From the NCBI RefSeq assembly GCF_009852415.1, contig NZ_WOXS01000002.1, positions 7,232,001 to 7,296,000 of the forward strand: 64,000 nt of DNA. Reading direction: 5' to 3'. This document shows positions 1 to 8,217 of this stretch, piece by piece. A program made the position numbers and the translations under genes. Each line of letters starts with the position of its first letter. The stretch's first letter is position 1. Origin of the DNA: Streptomyces sp. Tu 3180 (GTDB lineage: Bacteria > Actinomycetota > Actinomycetes > Streptomycetales > Streptomycetaceae). A model generated the notes under the pieces. It did no database searches. It had not been told where the DNA came from and saw only the letters and a program-made list of their open reading frames with translations.

Positions 1-2
1 TG

Positions 3-404
3 GTCGCCGTCGGAGTCATGGCCCCCGTCTGCCTCCAGGCCGCCGAACTGCTCCGGGAACGCGGCATCGGGTGCACCGTGGTCGACCCCCGCTGGGTCAA
101 ACCCGTCGACCCGGCCCTGCCCGGACTGGCCGCCCGGCACCGCCTGGTGGCCGTCGTCGAGGACAACAGCCGGGCGGCCGGGGTCGGTTCGGCGGTGGCG
201 CTGGCGCTGGGCGACGCCGAGGTCGACGTGCCCGTGCGGCGGTTCGGCATCCCGGAGCAGTTCCTCGCGCACGCCAAGCGCGGTGAGGTCCTCGCCGACA
301 TCGGCCTGACGCCCGTCGAGGTCGCCGGACGGATCAGCGCGAGCCTCGCCGTGGGGGCGGAGCCGTCGAAACAGTCACCTGACCGACAGGAGCACCAGGC
401 ATGA
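3..404 (+). CDS. dxs: 1-deoxy-D-xylulose-5-phosphate synthase, C-terminal part (5' end outside window)
   Basis: DXS condenses pyruvate and glyceraldehyde 3-phosphate to DXP, the first step of the MEP isoprenoid pathway. Only the last ~133 residues are visible, open from the window edge. They match the transketolase C-terminal domain: a VVDPRWVKPVD segment, then VEDNS and a GIPEQFLAHAKR-type helix with a short variable tail. The ThDP and pyrimidine-binding domains lie upstream, outside the window. The stop overlaps the next start (ATGA), so the two genes are probably translationally coupled. A dxs copy beside an aminotransferase and an XRE-cupin gene is the arrangement I know from the 3' end of Streptomyces hopanoid clusters, so this is probably the cluster-linked dxs paralogue. 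That is inferred from context because squalene-hopene cyclase is not in view. Confidence 0.93.
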   Translation, partial: VAVGVMAPVCLQAAELLRERGIGCTVVDPRWVKPVDPALPGLAARHRLVAVVEDNSRAAGVGSAVALALGDAEVDVPVRRFGIPEQFLAHAKRGEVLADIGLTPVEVAGRISASLAVGAEPSKQSPDRQEHQA

Positions 405-1816
405 CCACTGCGGAGTCCGCGTCGGAGTCGTCACGGACGGGGGGTTTCGACCTCGGGGCGCTGCTGGCCGAGCGCGGGGCCGAGCGCTACGAGCTGCACA
501 CCCGGTACCTCAACCACCAGCTCCCGCGCATGCTGCACACCATCGGCTTCGACAAGGTCTACGAGCGTGCCGAGGGCGCCTACTTCTGGGACGCGGACGG
601 CGACGACTACCTGGACATGCTCGCCGGGTTCGGGGTGATGGGCCTGGGCCGGCACCACCCCGTGGTCCGCAAGGCGCTGCACGACGTCCTGGACGCCTCC
701 CTCGCCGACCTCACCCGCTTCGACTGCCAGCCGCTGCCCGGGCTGCTGGCCGAGAGGCTGCTCGCGCACAGCCCCCACCTGGACCGGGTCTTCTTCGGCA
801 ACAGCGGTACGGAGGCGGTCGAGGGCGCGCTGAAGTTCGCCCGGTACGCGACCGGCAGGCCGCGCGTCCTGTACTGCGCGCACGCCTTCCACGGTCTGAC
901 CACCGGTTCCCTGTCCGTCAACGGCGAGTCCGGCTTCCGGGACGGGTTCGCCCCGCTGCTGCCCGACACGGCCGTACCGCTCGGCGATCTCGACGCGCTG
1001 GAACGGGAGCTGCGCAAAGGAGACGTCGCCGCACTGATCGTCGAGCCGATCCAGGGCAAGGGCGTGCACGAGGCCCCGCCCGGCTACCTGCGCGCGGCGC
1101 AGGAACTGCTGCACCGGCACAAGGCGCTGCTGATCGCCGACGAGGTGCAGACCGGGCTGGGGCGGACCGGCGACTTCTACGCCTACCAGCACGAGGAGGG
1201 GGTCGAACCGGACCTGGTGTGCGTGGCCAAGGCGCTCTCCGGCGGATACGTGCCGGTGGGCGCCACGATCGGCAAGGACTGGATCTTCAAGAAGGTCTAC
1301 TCGTCGATGGACCGGGTGCTGGTCCACTCGGCCAGCTTCGGGGCCAACGCCCAGGCGATGGCGGCCGGCCTCGCGGTGCTGTCGGTCATGGAGGAGGAGC
1401 AGATCGTCGCGAACGTCCGGGCCACCGGAGAGCTGCTGCGGACCCGGCTGACCGCGCTGACCGGGAAGTACGAGCTGCTCGCCGACGTCCGGGGCCGGGG
1501 CCTGATGATCGGCATCGAGTTCGGCCGGCCCCGGTCGCTGAAGCTGCGCGGCCGCTGGGCCATGCTCCAGGCCGCCCGCAAGGGGCTCTTCGCGCAGATG
1601 GTGGTCGTACCGCTGCTGCAACGGCACCGGATCCTCACCCAGGTCTCCGGCGACCACATGGAGGTGATCAAACTGATCCCGCCGCTGATCATCGGCGAGC
1701 GGGAGGTGGACCGGTTCGTGGACGCCTTCACCGCGGTGATGGACGACGCGCACGAGGGCGGCCTGGTGTGGGAGTTCGGCAGGACGCTGGTGAGGCAGGC
1801 GGTCTCGCACCGCTGA
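401..1816 (+). CDS. hpnO: Class III (aspartate aminotransferase family) PLP aminotransferase, probable hopanoid side-chain aminotransferase
   Basis: A 471-aa fold-type I PLP enzyme of the ornithine/acetylornithine aminotransferase class. Visible landmarks are the GNSGTEAVEGALKFAR phosphate-binding region, LIADEVQTGLGRTG (PLP-ring Asp near residue 247) and VAKALSGGYVPVGA with the Schiff-base Lys at residue 277. The ATG overlaps the dxs stop by 4 bp. In Streptomyces the gene after this dxs is thought to aminate ribosylhopane to aminobacteriohopanetriol (HpnO-type). I assign that role from gene order. The sequence alone supports only a class III aminotransferase. Confidence 0.85.
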   Translation: MTTAESASESSRTGGFDLGALLAERGAERYELHTRYLNHQLPRMLHTIGFDKVYERAEGAYFWDADGDDYLDMLAGFGVMGLGRHHPVVRKALHDVLDASLADLTRFDCQPLPGLLAERLLAHSPHLDRVFFGNSGTEAVEGALKFARYATGRPRVLYCAHAFHGLTTGSLSVNGESGFRDGFAPLLPDTAVPLGDLDALERELRKGDVAALIVEPIQGKGVHEAPPGYLRAAQELLHRHKALLIADEVQTGLGRTGDFYAYQHEEGVEPDLVCVAKALSGGYVPVGATIGKDWIFKKVYSSMDRVLVHSASFGANAQAMAAGLAVLSVMEEEQIVANVRATGELLRTRLTALTGKYELLADVRGRGLMIGIEFGRPRSLKLRGRWAMLQAARKGLFAQMVVVPLLQRHRILTQVSGDHMEVIKLIPPLIIGEREVDRFVDAFTAVMDDAHEGGLVWEFGRTLVRQAVSHR

Positions 1817-1887
1817 TCCCGCCCGGCGGGTTTTGCCTATGAGGCAAGAAAATTGCCCCTGAGGTAAATCTCCGGCTGAATGGAGGC

Positions 1888-2511
1888 ATGAGCTCCTCCG
1901 AGACGGAGCCGCCGGCCGAGCCGGCCGGCGCGCTCCCCGTGGTCGCGCCACAGCTGCGCGCCCTGCGGCGGCGGGCCTCCCTGACGCTGGAGGCCGCCGC
2001 CCGCGACGCGGGACTGTCGCCCGCCCACCTCTCCCGACTGGAGACGGGGCAGCGCCAGCCCTCGCTCCCGATGCTGCTCTCCCTCGCCCGCACCTACGGT
2101 ACGACGGTCTCCGAACTGCTCGGTGAGACGGCCGCCGACCGGGACGCCGTGGTGCGCGCCGCCGACATGGAGCCCACGGCCGCGGGCGGCTGGACGTACT
2201 GGCCGGCCGGCGCCCCGGGACGCGGCATGCAGGCCCTGCGGGTGCGCGTGCCGCACGGCTCCCAGGGCGACATCGTGCGCGTCCACCCCGGCGAGGAGTG
2301 GCTGTACGTCCTCAAGGGGCGGCTGCGGCTGCGCCTCGGCGACACCCTGCACCGGCTCGGCCCGGGCGACAGCGCGCACTTCGACTCGCTGACCCCGCAC
2401 CGCATCGCCGCCGCCGGCCCCGACGGGGTCGAGCTGCTGTTCGTCCACACCCTGCTGCAGAGTCCCACGGCCGCGCTGTGCCTGGGCCCGACCCACGGAG
2501 AGGCGCCATGA
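1888..2511 (+). CDS. XRE-family transcriptional regulator with C-terminal cupin domain
   Basis: A 207-aa protein. Residues ~22-75 form a Cro/CI helix-turn-helix (RRRASLTLEAAARDAGLS, then SRLETGQRQPSLPMLL). Residues ~110-195 form a cupin_2 barrel with an HPGEEWLYVLKGRLRLRLG strand pair and a later LGPGDSAHFDS turn. Such HTH-cupin proteins usually sense a small ligand in the cupin and act on adjacent genes. It sits 71 bp after the aminotransferase and shares a 4-bp ATGA overlap with the 42-aa membrane protein downstream. The 1817-1887 gap is AT-richer than its surroundings and may hold a promoter. The ligand is unknown. Confidence 0.92.
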   Translation: MSSSETEPPAEPAGALPVVAPQLRALRRRASLTLEAAARDAGLSPAHLSRLETGQRQPSLPMLLSLARTYGTTVSELLGETAADRDAVVRAADMEPTAAGGWTYWPAGAPGRGMQALRVRVPHGSQGDIVRVHPGEEWLYVLKGRLRLRLGDTLHRLGPGDSAHFDSLTPHRIAAAGPDGVELLFVHTLLQSPTAALCLGPTHGEAP

Positions 2512-2636
2512 CCGGCAAGGACATGGAGGAGAAGTTCCCGCGCGCCCTGTGGGTGAGGCTGATCGTCTACGTCGTCGTGGGGCACCTCTTCGCGGCCTTC
2601 GTCTACTTCCTGTTCGAGGTGGCCCCGAAGAAGTAG
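2508..2636 (+). CDS. 42-residue single-pass membrane protein
   Basis: A small gene starting on the ATG that overlaps the regulator stop (ATGA) and ending in TAG. The protein has a charged N-terminus (TGKDMEEKFPR), one hydrophobic segment of about 20 residues (LIVYVVVGHLFAAFVYFLF) and a short basic tail (APKK), so it is predicted to span the membrane once. The translational coupling, a preceding GGAGAGGCGCC ribosome site and clean codon usage argue that it is real. A small hydrophobic protein at this place is, as far as I recall, conserved at the end of Streptomyces hopanoid clusters. Function unknown. Confidence 0.75.
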   Translation: MTGKDMEEKFPRALWVRLIVYVVVGHLFAAFVYFLFEVAPKK

Positions 2637-2645
2637 GCCCCGGCC

Positions 2646-3491
2646 TCAGTCGAGGAGGCGCTCGCGCAGCCGCTCCCGGATCCCGGGGGTGAGCCCGAGC
2701 GCCTTCTCCAGGTAGGGGTCCACACCGCCCCAGGTCTCCTCGACGGTCTCCAGCGCCGCCGACAGGTACTCCGCGCGCGCGTCGAACAGCGGGCTGAGCA
2801 GCTCCATGACCTCGGGGGAGTAGGCCGAGGCGGAGCTGCCGCTGCGCTGCACCTTGTAGCGGCGGTGCCCGGCGTTGGACTTCAGGTAGTCGTCGAAGAT
2901 CGCGTCCCGCTCGACGCCCAGGGCGAGCAGCGTCACCGCCACCGACAGGCCCGCGCGGTCCTTGCCCGCCGCGCAGTGCATCAGGGCGGGGACGCTGTCC
3001 TCGGCGAGCGAGAGCAGCACCCGGGAGTGCTCGGCGGTGCGCTGCCTGATGATCGTGCGGTACGAGGCGATCATCCGGTCCGCGCCCTTGCCGTCCGCGA
3101 GGATCGAGCGCAGCTGGTCCAGATCGCCGTCGCGCACCATCTTCCAGAACTCCGCGCCGTCGGCCGGGTCGCTCAGCGGCAGGTTCACGTTGCGCACGCC
3201 CGGCAGCTCGACGTCCGGCCCCTCGAGCTTCTGGTCGGCCGCGTTGCGGAAGTCGAAGATCGTGTGCAGCCCCAGGGAGGACAGGAAGGCGGCGTCCTCC
3301 GCGGTCGCGTGGGCGAGGTGACCGCTGCGGAACAGGACCCCGTGCCGCACCCGCCGACCGTCCGTGGTCGGCAGTCCGCCGACGTCGCGGAAGTTGCGCA
3401 CACCGGCCAGCTCGGGTTCGGTCGACGGGATCTGCTGCGTCACGTAGGGCTCCTCCCACTCGGTGCCGCCGCGCGGCTCGTCGACGGGCAT
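2646..3491 (-). CDS. Tyrosine/serine protein phosphatase (Y_phosphatase3 family)
   Basis: A 281-aa phosphatase. An N-terminal AGVRNFRDVGGLPTTDG segment is typical of the bacterial Tyr/Ser phosphatase family (PtpB/LipA-like). The P-loop HCAAGKDRAG follows the CX5R rule, with the nucleophile Cys at residue 173, and the Asp-Arg inside the loop is usual for phosphoinositide-active members. It is divergent from the alpha-galactosidase. A second in-frame ATG at 3542 would add 17 residues that precede the family's start, so I prefer 3491. The open frame continues far upstream, but that part is antisense to the galactosidase gene and is not coding. Confidence 0.9.
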   Translation of the reverse strand: MPVDEPRGGTEWEEPYVTQQIPSTEPELAGVRNFRDVGGLPTTDGRRVRHGVLFRSGHLAHATAEDAAFLSSLGLHTIFDFRNAADQKLEGPDVELPGVRNVNLPLSDPADGAEFWKMVRDGDLDQLRSILADGKGADRMIASYRTIIRQRTAEHSRVLLSLAEDSVPALMHCAAGKDRAGLSVAVTLLALGVERDAIFDDYLKSNAGHRRYKVQRSGSSASAYSPEVMELLSPLFDARAEYLSAALETVEETWGGVDPYLEKALGLTPGIRERLRERLLD

Positions 3492-3611
3492 CACCTGACG
3501 ATACGACACGGCTGCCCGGGGCAATGAGTTGTCCACAGGCATTGCCGGTGCCCCCGGCGACCTCGATGATGTTGATGTCTGGTCGTGTCTGTTCGCCTCT
3601 GTGGGGGATCG

Positions 3612-5720
3612 ATGCCGAAGGTGTCGCAGGACGGTCGTACGTGGCTCCTGTCGGGGCCGACGAGCAGCTACGCGGTCCACCTCACGGACCGCGACGAGCT
3701 GGTGCACCTGCACTGGGGCCCGAGGATCGGGCTCGCCGACGCCCGGGCGCTCGCCCGGCGTCCGCTGCCGGACTACTGGCCCTTCGAGTCCCCGCTGGAC
3801 GGGCGCGAGGAGTACCCCGTCGAGGGCGGCCCCCGTTTCGTCCGCCCCGCCCTGTCCGTGCGCACGCGCGAGGGGCGCGGCACCGAGTGGGCCTTCGAGG
3901 GCGACGAGAGCGACGACGGCGAGCTCCGGCTCCGCTTCCGCGACGGCGGGCTGACCGTGACCCTGCACTACCGGATGCGCGACGACGTGGTCGAGCGCTG
4001 GGTGACCCTCGACAACCGGGGACCGGCCGTCGAGGTGCTGCGCGCCGACTCCGCCACCTGGACCCTCCCCGACCGCGAGTCCTGGCGGCTGTCCCGGCTG
4101 CACGGCCGCTGGGCCGCGGAGTCCCGGCTGGCCCGCTCCCCGCTCGACCACGGCGAGGTGGTCGTCGGCAGCCGCCGCGGCCACACCGGACACCAGCACC
4201 TGCCGTGGGTCGCGCTCGACACCGACGCCACCGAGGAGCGCGGCGAGGTCTACGGCTGCGCCCTCGGCTGGTCGGGCTCCTGGCGGATCGCGGTCGCCCG
4301 GCTTCCCGACGCGCGCGTGCAGATCACCGGCGGCGCGGGGCACGACGACTCGGGCCTGCTGATGCTGGGCACGGGGGAGACCCACGTCACTCCGGTCTTC
4401 GCCGGCCTGTGGAGCGACGGCGGCTTCGGCGGCGCCAGCCGCGCGTGGCACGCCTACCAGCGCAGGCACGTCGTCCCGGACGCGGACCGGGACCGGCCCG
4501 TGCTGTTCAACTCCTGGGAGGCCACCGGGTTCGACATCCGCGAGGAGCAGCAGCGGGCGCTCGCGGAGAGGGCCGCCGCGATGGGCGTGGAGCTGTTCGT
4601 GGTCGACGACGGCTGGTTCGGGGCCCGCACGAGCGACCGGGCCGGACTCGGGGACTGGACGCCCGACCCCGGCCGCTTCCCCGGCGGCCTGAGGCCGCTC
4701 GCCGACCACGTGCACGGGCTGGGCATGCGGTTCGGCATCTGGGTCGAGCCGGAGATGGTCAACCCGGACAGCGACCTGTACCGCGCCCACCCGGACTGGG
4801 TGCAGTTCCGGCCCGGGCGCAGACGTACGGAGTTCCGCAACCAGCTCGTCCTCAACCTCGCCCGCACCGACGTCCGGGAGCACCTCTGGGAACAGCTCGA
4901 CGCGCTGCTCACCGACGCCCCGATCGACTACGTGAAGTGGGACTTCAACCGCTGCTTCACCGACGCGGGCTGGCCCGGCGACCCGTACCCGCAGCGGCTG
5001 TGGACCGACCACGTGCACGCCCTGTACGCCCTGCTGGACCGGCTGCGCGCGGCCCACCCGGGCGTGGCCTTCGAGTCCTGCTCGGGCGGCGGCGGGCGGA
5101 TCGACCTCGGCATCCTCGGCCGCACCGACCAGGTGTGGACCTCGGACAACACCGACCCGCTCGACCGGCTCGCCATCCAGCACGGCTTCAGCCAGATCCA
5201 CCCGGCGCGGGTCATGGCCGCCTGGGTCACCGACAGCCCGAACGCCATGCTGAACGGACGGGTCAGCTCCCTGCGCTTCCGGTTCGTCAGCGCCATGGCC
5301 GGGGTGCTCGGGGTCGGCGGCGACCTCACGCGGTGGACCGAGGAGGAGCTGGCCGAGGCGCGCGAGTGGGTCGCGCTCTACAAGGAGATCAGGCCCGTCG
5401 TCCAGCGCGGTGATCTGTACCGCCTGCGCGCCCCGGAGGGCGGGTTGAGCGCGGTGCAGTACGTCCTCGGTGACGAGAGCGTCGTCCTGGCCTGCCTCCA
5501 GGCGCAGCACTACGGGGAGCCCGTCCCCGCACTCCGGCTGCGGGGCCTCGACGCGGCGTCCGCGTACGAATGCCGTGCCTGGGGTCCCCCCTGCCCGAGC
5601 GGAGCCGAGAGCTCGGGGGAGGGCGGCGTGCACCGGGGTGCCGTGCTGCTGCACCACGGGCTGCGCACGGGGCTGCGCGGCGACCTGGACGCCGCGGTGT
5701 TCCGGTTGCGACGCCTGTGA
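3612..5720 (+). CDS. Alpha-galactosidase, glycoside hydrolase family 36
   Basis: A 702-aa retaining alpha-galactosidase, probably cytoplasmic because no signal peptide is seen. An N-terminal beta-sandwich (to ~residue 280) precedes the (beta/alpha)8 catalytic domain, with FNSWEATGFDI, FVVDDGWFGAR and FGIWVEPEMVNPDSDLY. YVKWDFNR holds the nucleophile Asp444, and SCSGGGGRIDLG is followed by WTSDNTDP with acid/base Asp512. The start is the ATG preceded by GTGGGGGATCG. The C-terminal domain carries an odd Gly/Pro/Ser-rich stretch at about residues 657-671 that coincides with a dispersed palindromic repeat (see repeat entry). It should act on raffinose- or melibiose-type galactosides; no transporter lies beside it. 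Confidence 0.93.
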   Translation: MPKVSQDGRTWLLSGPTSSYAVHLTDRDELVHLHWGPRIGLADARALARRPLPDYWPFESPLDGREEYPVEGGPRFVRPALSVRTREGRGTEWAFEGDESDDGELRLRFRDGGLTVTLHYRMRDDVVERWVTLDNRGPAVEVLRADSATWTLPDRESWRLSRLHGRWAAESRLARSPLDHGEVVVGSRRGHTGHQHLPWVALDTDATEERGEVYGCALGWSGSWRIAVARLPDARVQITGGAGHDDSGLLMLGTGETHVTPVFAGLWSDGGFGGASRAWHAYQRRHVVPDADRDRPVLFNSWEATGFDIREEQQRALAERAAAMGVELFVVDDGWFGARTSDRAGLGDWTPDPGRFPGGLRPLADHVHGLGMRFGIWVEPEMVNPDSDLYRAHPDWVQFRPGRRRTEFRNQLVLNLARTDVREHLWEQLDALLTDAPIDYVKWDFNRCFTDAGWPGDPYPQRLWTDHVHALYALLDRLRAAHPGVAFESCSGGGGRIDLGILGRTDQVWTSDNTDPLDRLAIQHGFSQIHPARVMAAWVTDSPNAMLNGRVSSLRFRFVSAMAGVLGVGGDLTRWTEEELAEAREWVALYKEIRPVVQRGDLYRLRAPEGGLSAVQYVLGDESVVLACLQAQHYGEPVPALRLRGLDAASAYECRAWGPPCPSGAESSGEGGVHRGAVLLHHGLRTGLRGDLDAAVFRLRRL
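5581..5622. repeat. Streptomyces-type dispersed palindromic repeat inside the alpha-galactosidase gene
   Basis: The ~42-bp element begins GGGGTCCCCCCTGCCCGAGC and ends GAGAGCTCGGGGGAGG. CCCGAGC and GCTCGGG pair around GGAGCCGA. I recognise this as the common intergenic palindrome of Streptomyces genomes (a G-run/C-run block with a CGAGC...GCTCGG hairpin). It lies in the 3' part of the GH36 coding sequence and stays in frame, adding roughly 14 residues between YECRAW and VHRGAVLLHHGL. Confidence 0.65.
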
Positions 5721-5962
5721 TCTGGCGATTGGGGCGTTCTGTCCGATTAAGGCGGTTCGCCATAACGTGCCCCGATAGAAAGGGAGATGGGGTCGGGGTG
5801 CGTGAGCATCGTCATATCCGTGACGCGGCGTTATCGCCATGTCCACGTAATTCGGTTGTGCGGCAAGGGGATTCGGGGGGAAACGGGAATCCCGGTTGAC
5901 GCTCGGTGACGTCTTTCGTGTCTGTGGATCACGGAAAAAGAGGTTCGCGGAGAATCCCGCGC

Positions 5963-5991
5963 TTGTCCCTTTGCGTCGCGGTCGCTTACGT
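5963..5991 (+). promoter_or_regulatory. Predicted promoter of the riboswitch leader
   Basis: TTGTCC (5963-5968), a 17-bp spacer and TTACGT (5986-5991) put the transcript start near 5998, at the start of the conserved riboswitch sequence. The upstream interval 5721-5962 is AT-richer than average and shows no gene. Predicted from spacing and position only. Confidence 0.45.
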
Positions 5992-5997
5992 TCACCA

Positions 5998-6190
5998 CCG
6001 ATCCGGACGGACGCCTAATCCTGCCGCCGCCCGGAGCCCGCACACACACACTGACCCGTGTACGGCAGGAGCGGGGGACCCACAGGTACGACTGCCTGTT
6101 CCGGTCTCCGGAACGGCTTGGGGTTAAGTCGCGTCGCAGCGCGGCCGGGCACCTCCAGCCCGAACCCGACAGCTCACCTCGCAGGCGCCG
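5998..6190 (+). promoter_or_regulatory. ydaO-yuaA riboswitch (cyclic di-AMP sensor)
   Basis: The leader of the LysM/M23 gene holds the conserved blocks of the ydaO class in order: CTAATCCTGCCG (6015-6026), GGAGCGGGGGACCCA (6068-6082), TTGGGGTTAAG (6119-6129) and CCCGAACCCGACAGCTCACC (6159-6178), followed by TCGCAGGCG. In actinomycetes this class precedes genes for secreted wall hydrolases and resuscitation factors, and c-di-AMP binding normally turns expression off. The ribosome site GAGAGGAA starts at 6191, directly after the aptamer, so control could act on transcription read-through or translation. Confidence 0.93.
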
Positions 6191-6204
6191 GAGAGGAATT
6201 CACC

Positions 6205-7164
6205 ATGCCCGCGAAGGGTAAGCACCGCCGTCCCAAGACCCAGCGTTTCACCCGCTCCATCGCCGTCGCCGGAACCGGTGGCGCCGCGCTCGCCCTGCCG
6301 CTCCTCGGTGCCACCGGCGCGCACGCCGCCACGCCGGAGACGACTCCCGAGAAGGCCGTCCAGTCCCTTTCCGCCACCGGCCACAAGGCCGCCGCGGACA
6401 AGGGCGGCGACGCCCGCACGTACACCGTGAAGGCCGGCGACTACCTCGCGAAGATCGCCGAGGACGAGGACGTCGACGGCGGCTGGAAGAAGCTCTACAC
6501 GGACAACCGCGAGGCCATCGGTGAGAACCCCTCGCTCATCCACCCCGGCCTGAAGCTCTCGGTCGACGGCAAGGCCGCCGCCGGCGCGACGGAGGAGTCC
6601 TCCGCGCCGAAGGCGTCCGGGTCCGCCCCCTCCGGCGCGTCGAAGGCCTCGTCGCCCGAGGAGCCCTCCGCCCCGTCGTCGCAGCCCGCCGAGGCGGAGC
6701 AGCCCGCGCAGTCCGCCCCCTCGGACGCCGGGTCCGCCGACCGGGCCGCGAACGCCTCCGGTTACAGCTCCCCGGTGCCCGGCGGCGGCGTCGGCACCGG
6801 CTACAAGGTGGCCGGCAGCATGTGGTCCAGCGGCTACCACACCGGTGTCGACTTCAGCGTCCCGACCGGCACCTCCCTGAAGGCCGTCGGCGCCGGCACG
6901 GTCGTCTCCGCCGGCTGGGCCGGCGCGTACGGCAACCAGGTCGTCATCAAGCTCGACGACGGCTACTACGCCCAGTACGCCCACCTGTCCTCGCTGTCCG
7001 TCTCGGCCGGCCAGACCGTGAGCGCCGGTCAGCAGGTCGGCCTCTCCGGCTCGACCGGCAACTCGACCGGTCCGCACCTGCACTTCGAGATCCGCACCTC
7101 GCCGAACTACGGCTCGGACGTGGACCCGGTCTCCTACCTCCGCTCGAAGGGCGTCTCCCTCTGA
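6205..7164 (+). CDS. Secreted LysM-M23 peptidoglycan endopeptidase
   Basis: A 319-aa exported protein. The signal peptide has a KGKHRRPKTQR n-region, a hydrophobic core and cleavage near AHA-AT (~residue 40). A LysM domain at ~70-115 (YTVKAGDYLAKIAEDEDVDGG) should bind peptidoglycan, and a Ser/Ala/Pro/Glu-rich linker runs to ~190. The M23 (lysostaphin-type) zinc metallopeptidase domain has YHTGVDFS (His212, Asp216) and GPHLHFEI (His293). All zinc ligands expected for activity are present. The upstream c-di-AMP riboswitch ties it to growth, osmotic or germination control of wall turnover. It is followed by a strong terminator, so it is monocistronic. Confidence 0.95.
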   Translation: MPAKGKHRRPKTQRFTRSIAVAGTGGAALALPLLGATGAHAATPETTPEKAVQSLSATGHKAAADKGGDARTYTVKAGDYLAKIAEDEDVDGGWKKLYTDNREAIGENPSLIHPGLKLSVDGKAAAGATEESSAPKASGSAPSGASKASSPEEPSAPSSQPAEAEQPAQSAPSDAGSADRAANASGYSSPVPGGGVGTGYKVAGSMWSSGYHTGVDFSVPTGTSLKAVGAGTVVSAGWAGAYGNQVVIKLDDGYYAQYAHLSSLSVSAGQTVSAGQQVGLSGSTGNSTGPHLHFEIRTSPNYGSDVDPVSYLRSKGVSL

Positions 7165-7193
7165 CCCCCGCGAGACGACCTGCCTGACACGCC

Positions 7194-7233
7194 GCCGAAG
7201 GCCGGATCCCGATTCCCGGGTCCGGCCTTCGGC
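7194..7233 (+). terminator. Rho-independent-type terminator after the LysM-M23 gene
   Basis: Arms GCCGAAGGCCGGATCCC and GGGTCCGGCCTTCGGC pair over ~16 bp with one bulged T and a short loop. There is no long T tract, as is usual in Streptomyces. Confidence 0.85.
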
Positions 7234-7336
7234 GTATTCCGGAACGGGCGGTTTTTTGAGAGTGGCTTATCTCACCGCACGTCAACTCTTTCCTACGGTC
7301 GCGTAGGTCACATTCGAGGGTGAATCATGTGCTGCT

Positions 7337-8155
7337 GTGGCAGACGATTCGAAGAGTGACAGCAGAACAGTGATCGGGTCGTACGTGGCGGTGGGGGACA
7401 GCTTCACCGAGGGCGTCGGTGATCCCGGCCCCGACGGGGCGTTCGTCGGCTGGGCCGACCGGTTCGCCGTGCTGCTCGCCGACCGCCGGCCCGAAGGCGA
7501 CTTCCGGTACACGAATCTCGCGGTGCGCGGAAAGCTGCTCGACCAGATCATGGCGGACCAGGTCCCGAGGGCCGTCGAACTCGCCCCCGATCTCGTCTCC
7601 TTCTGCGCGGGCGGCAACGACATCATCCGCCCGGGCACCGACCCGGACGAGGTGGCCGAGCGCTTCGAACGGGCGATCGCCGCGCTCACGGCCGTGTCCG
7701 GCACGGTCATGGTGACGACCGGGTTCGACACCCGTGGCGTGCCCGTGCTCAAGCACCTGCGCGGCAAGATCGCCACGTACAACGGGCACGTGCGGGCCAT
7801 CGCCGACCGGTACGGCTGTCCCGTGCTCGACCTGTGGTCCCTCAGGAGCGTGCAGGACCGCAGGGCCTGGGACGCCGACCGGCTGCACCTGTCGCCCGAG
7901 GGGCACACCCGTGTGGCACTCCGCGCCGGGCAGGTCCTCGGCCTGGAGGTCCCGGCCGACCCGGAGCAGCCCTGGCCGCCCCTGCCGCCCCGCGGCACCT
8001 TCGAGGTCCGGCGGGACGACGTCCAGTGGGCCCGCGAGTACCTGGTGCCGTGGATCGGGCGCCGGCTGCGCGGGGAGTCGTCGGGCGACCACGTGACGGC
8101 CAAGGGGACCCTGTCGCCGGACGACATCAAGGTGCGGATCGCGGCGGTGGCGTGA
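7337..8155 (+). CDS. SGNH/GDSL-family hydrolase (lipase/esterase-like)
   Basis: A 272-aa SGNH hydrolase. Block I is GDSFTEG with the catalytic Ser22, block II includes the NLAVRG segment, block III is AGGND, and block V is DADRLHLSPEGH with Asp181 and His184. No signal peptide or membrane segment is seen, so it should be an intracellular esterase or acyl hydrolase; the substrate is unknown. The start is the GTG at 7337, because homologous sequence (the YVAVGDS strand) begins shortly after it. There is no strong ribosome site nearby, so the start is less certain. Terminators on both sides make it monocistronic. Confidence 0.9.
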   Translation: MADDSKSDSRTVIGSYVAVGDSFTEGVGDPGPDGAFVGWADRFAVLLADRRPEGDFRYTNLAVRGKLLDQIMADQVPRAVELAPDLVSFCAGGNDIIRPGTDPDEVAERFERAIAALTAVSGTVMVTTGFDTRGVPVLKHLRGKIATYNGHVRAIADRYGCPVLDLWSLRSVQDRRAWDADRLHLSPEGHTRVALRAGQVLGLEVPADPEQPWPPLPPRGTFEVRRDDVQWAREYLVPWIGRRLRGESSGDHVTAKGTLSPDDIKVRIAAVA

Positions 8156-8179
8156 GCCGCGGTGCGGTGAACACGGTGC

Positions 8180-8217
8180 GGTGGGCCGCGTCACCCGACG
8201 ACGGGACGCGGCCCACC
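8180..8217 (+). terminator. Terminator after the SGNH hydrolase
   Basis: GGTGGGCCGCGTC and GACGCGGCCCACC are perfect 13-bp complements around a 12-nt interior that can add two more pairs. Confidence 0.8.

Noticed and set aside
3492..5846. Very long leftward frame continuing upstream of the tyrosine phosphatase
   Set aside because: It is antisense to the alpha-galactosidase, has no family similarity and is a by-product of G/C-rich third positions. The phosphatase starts at 3491.
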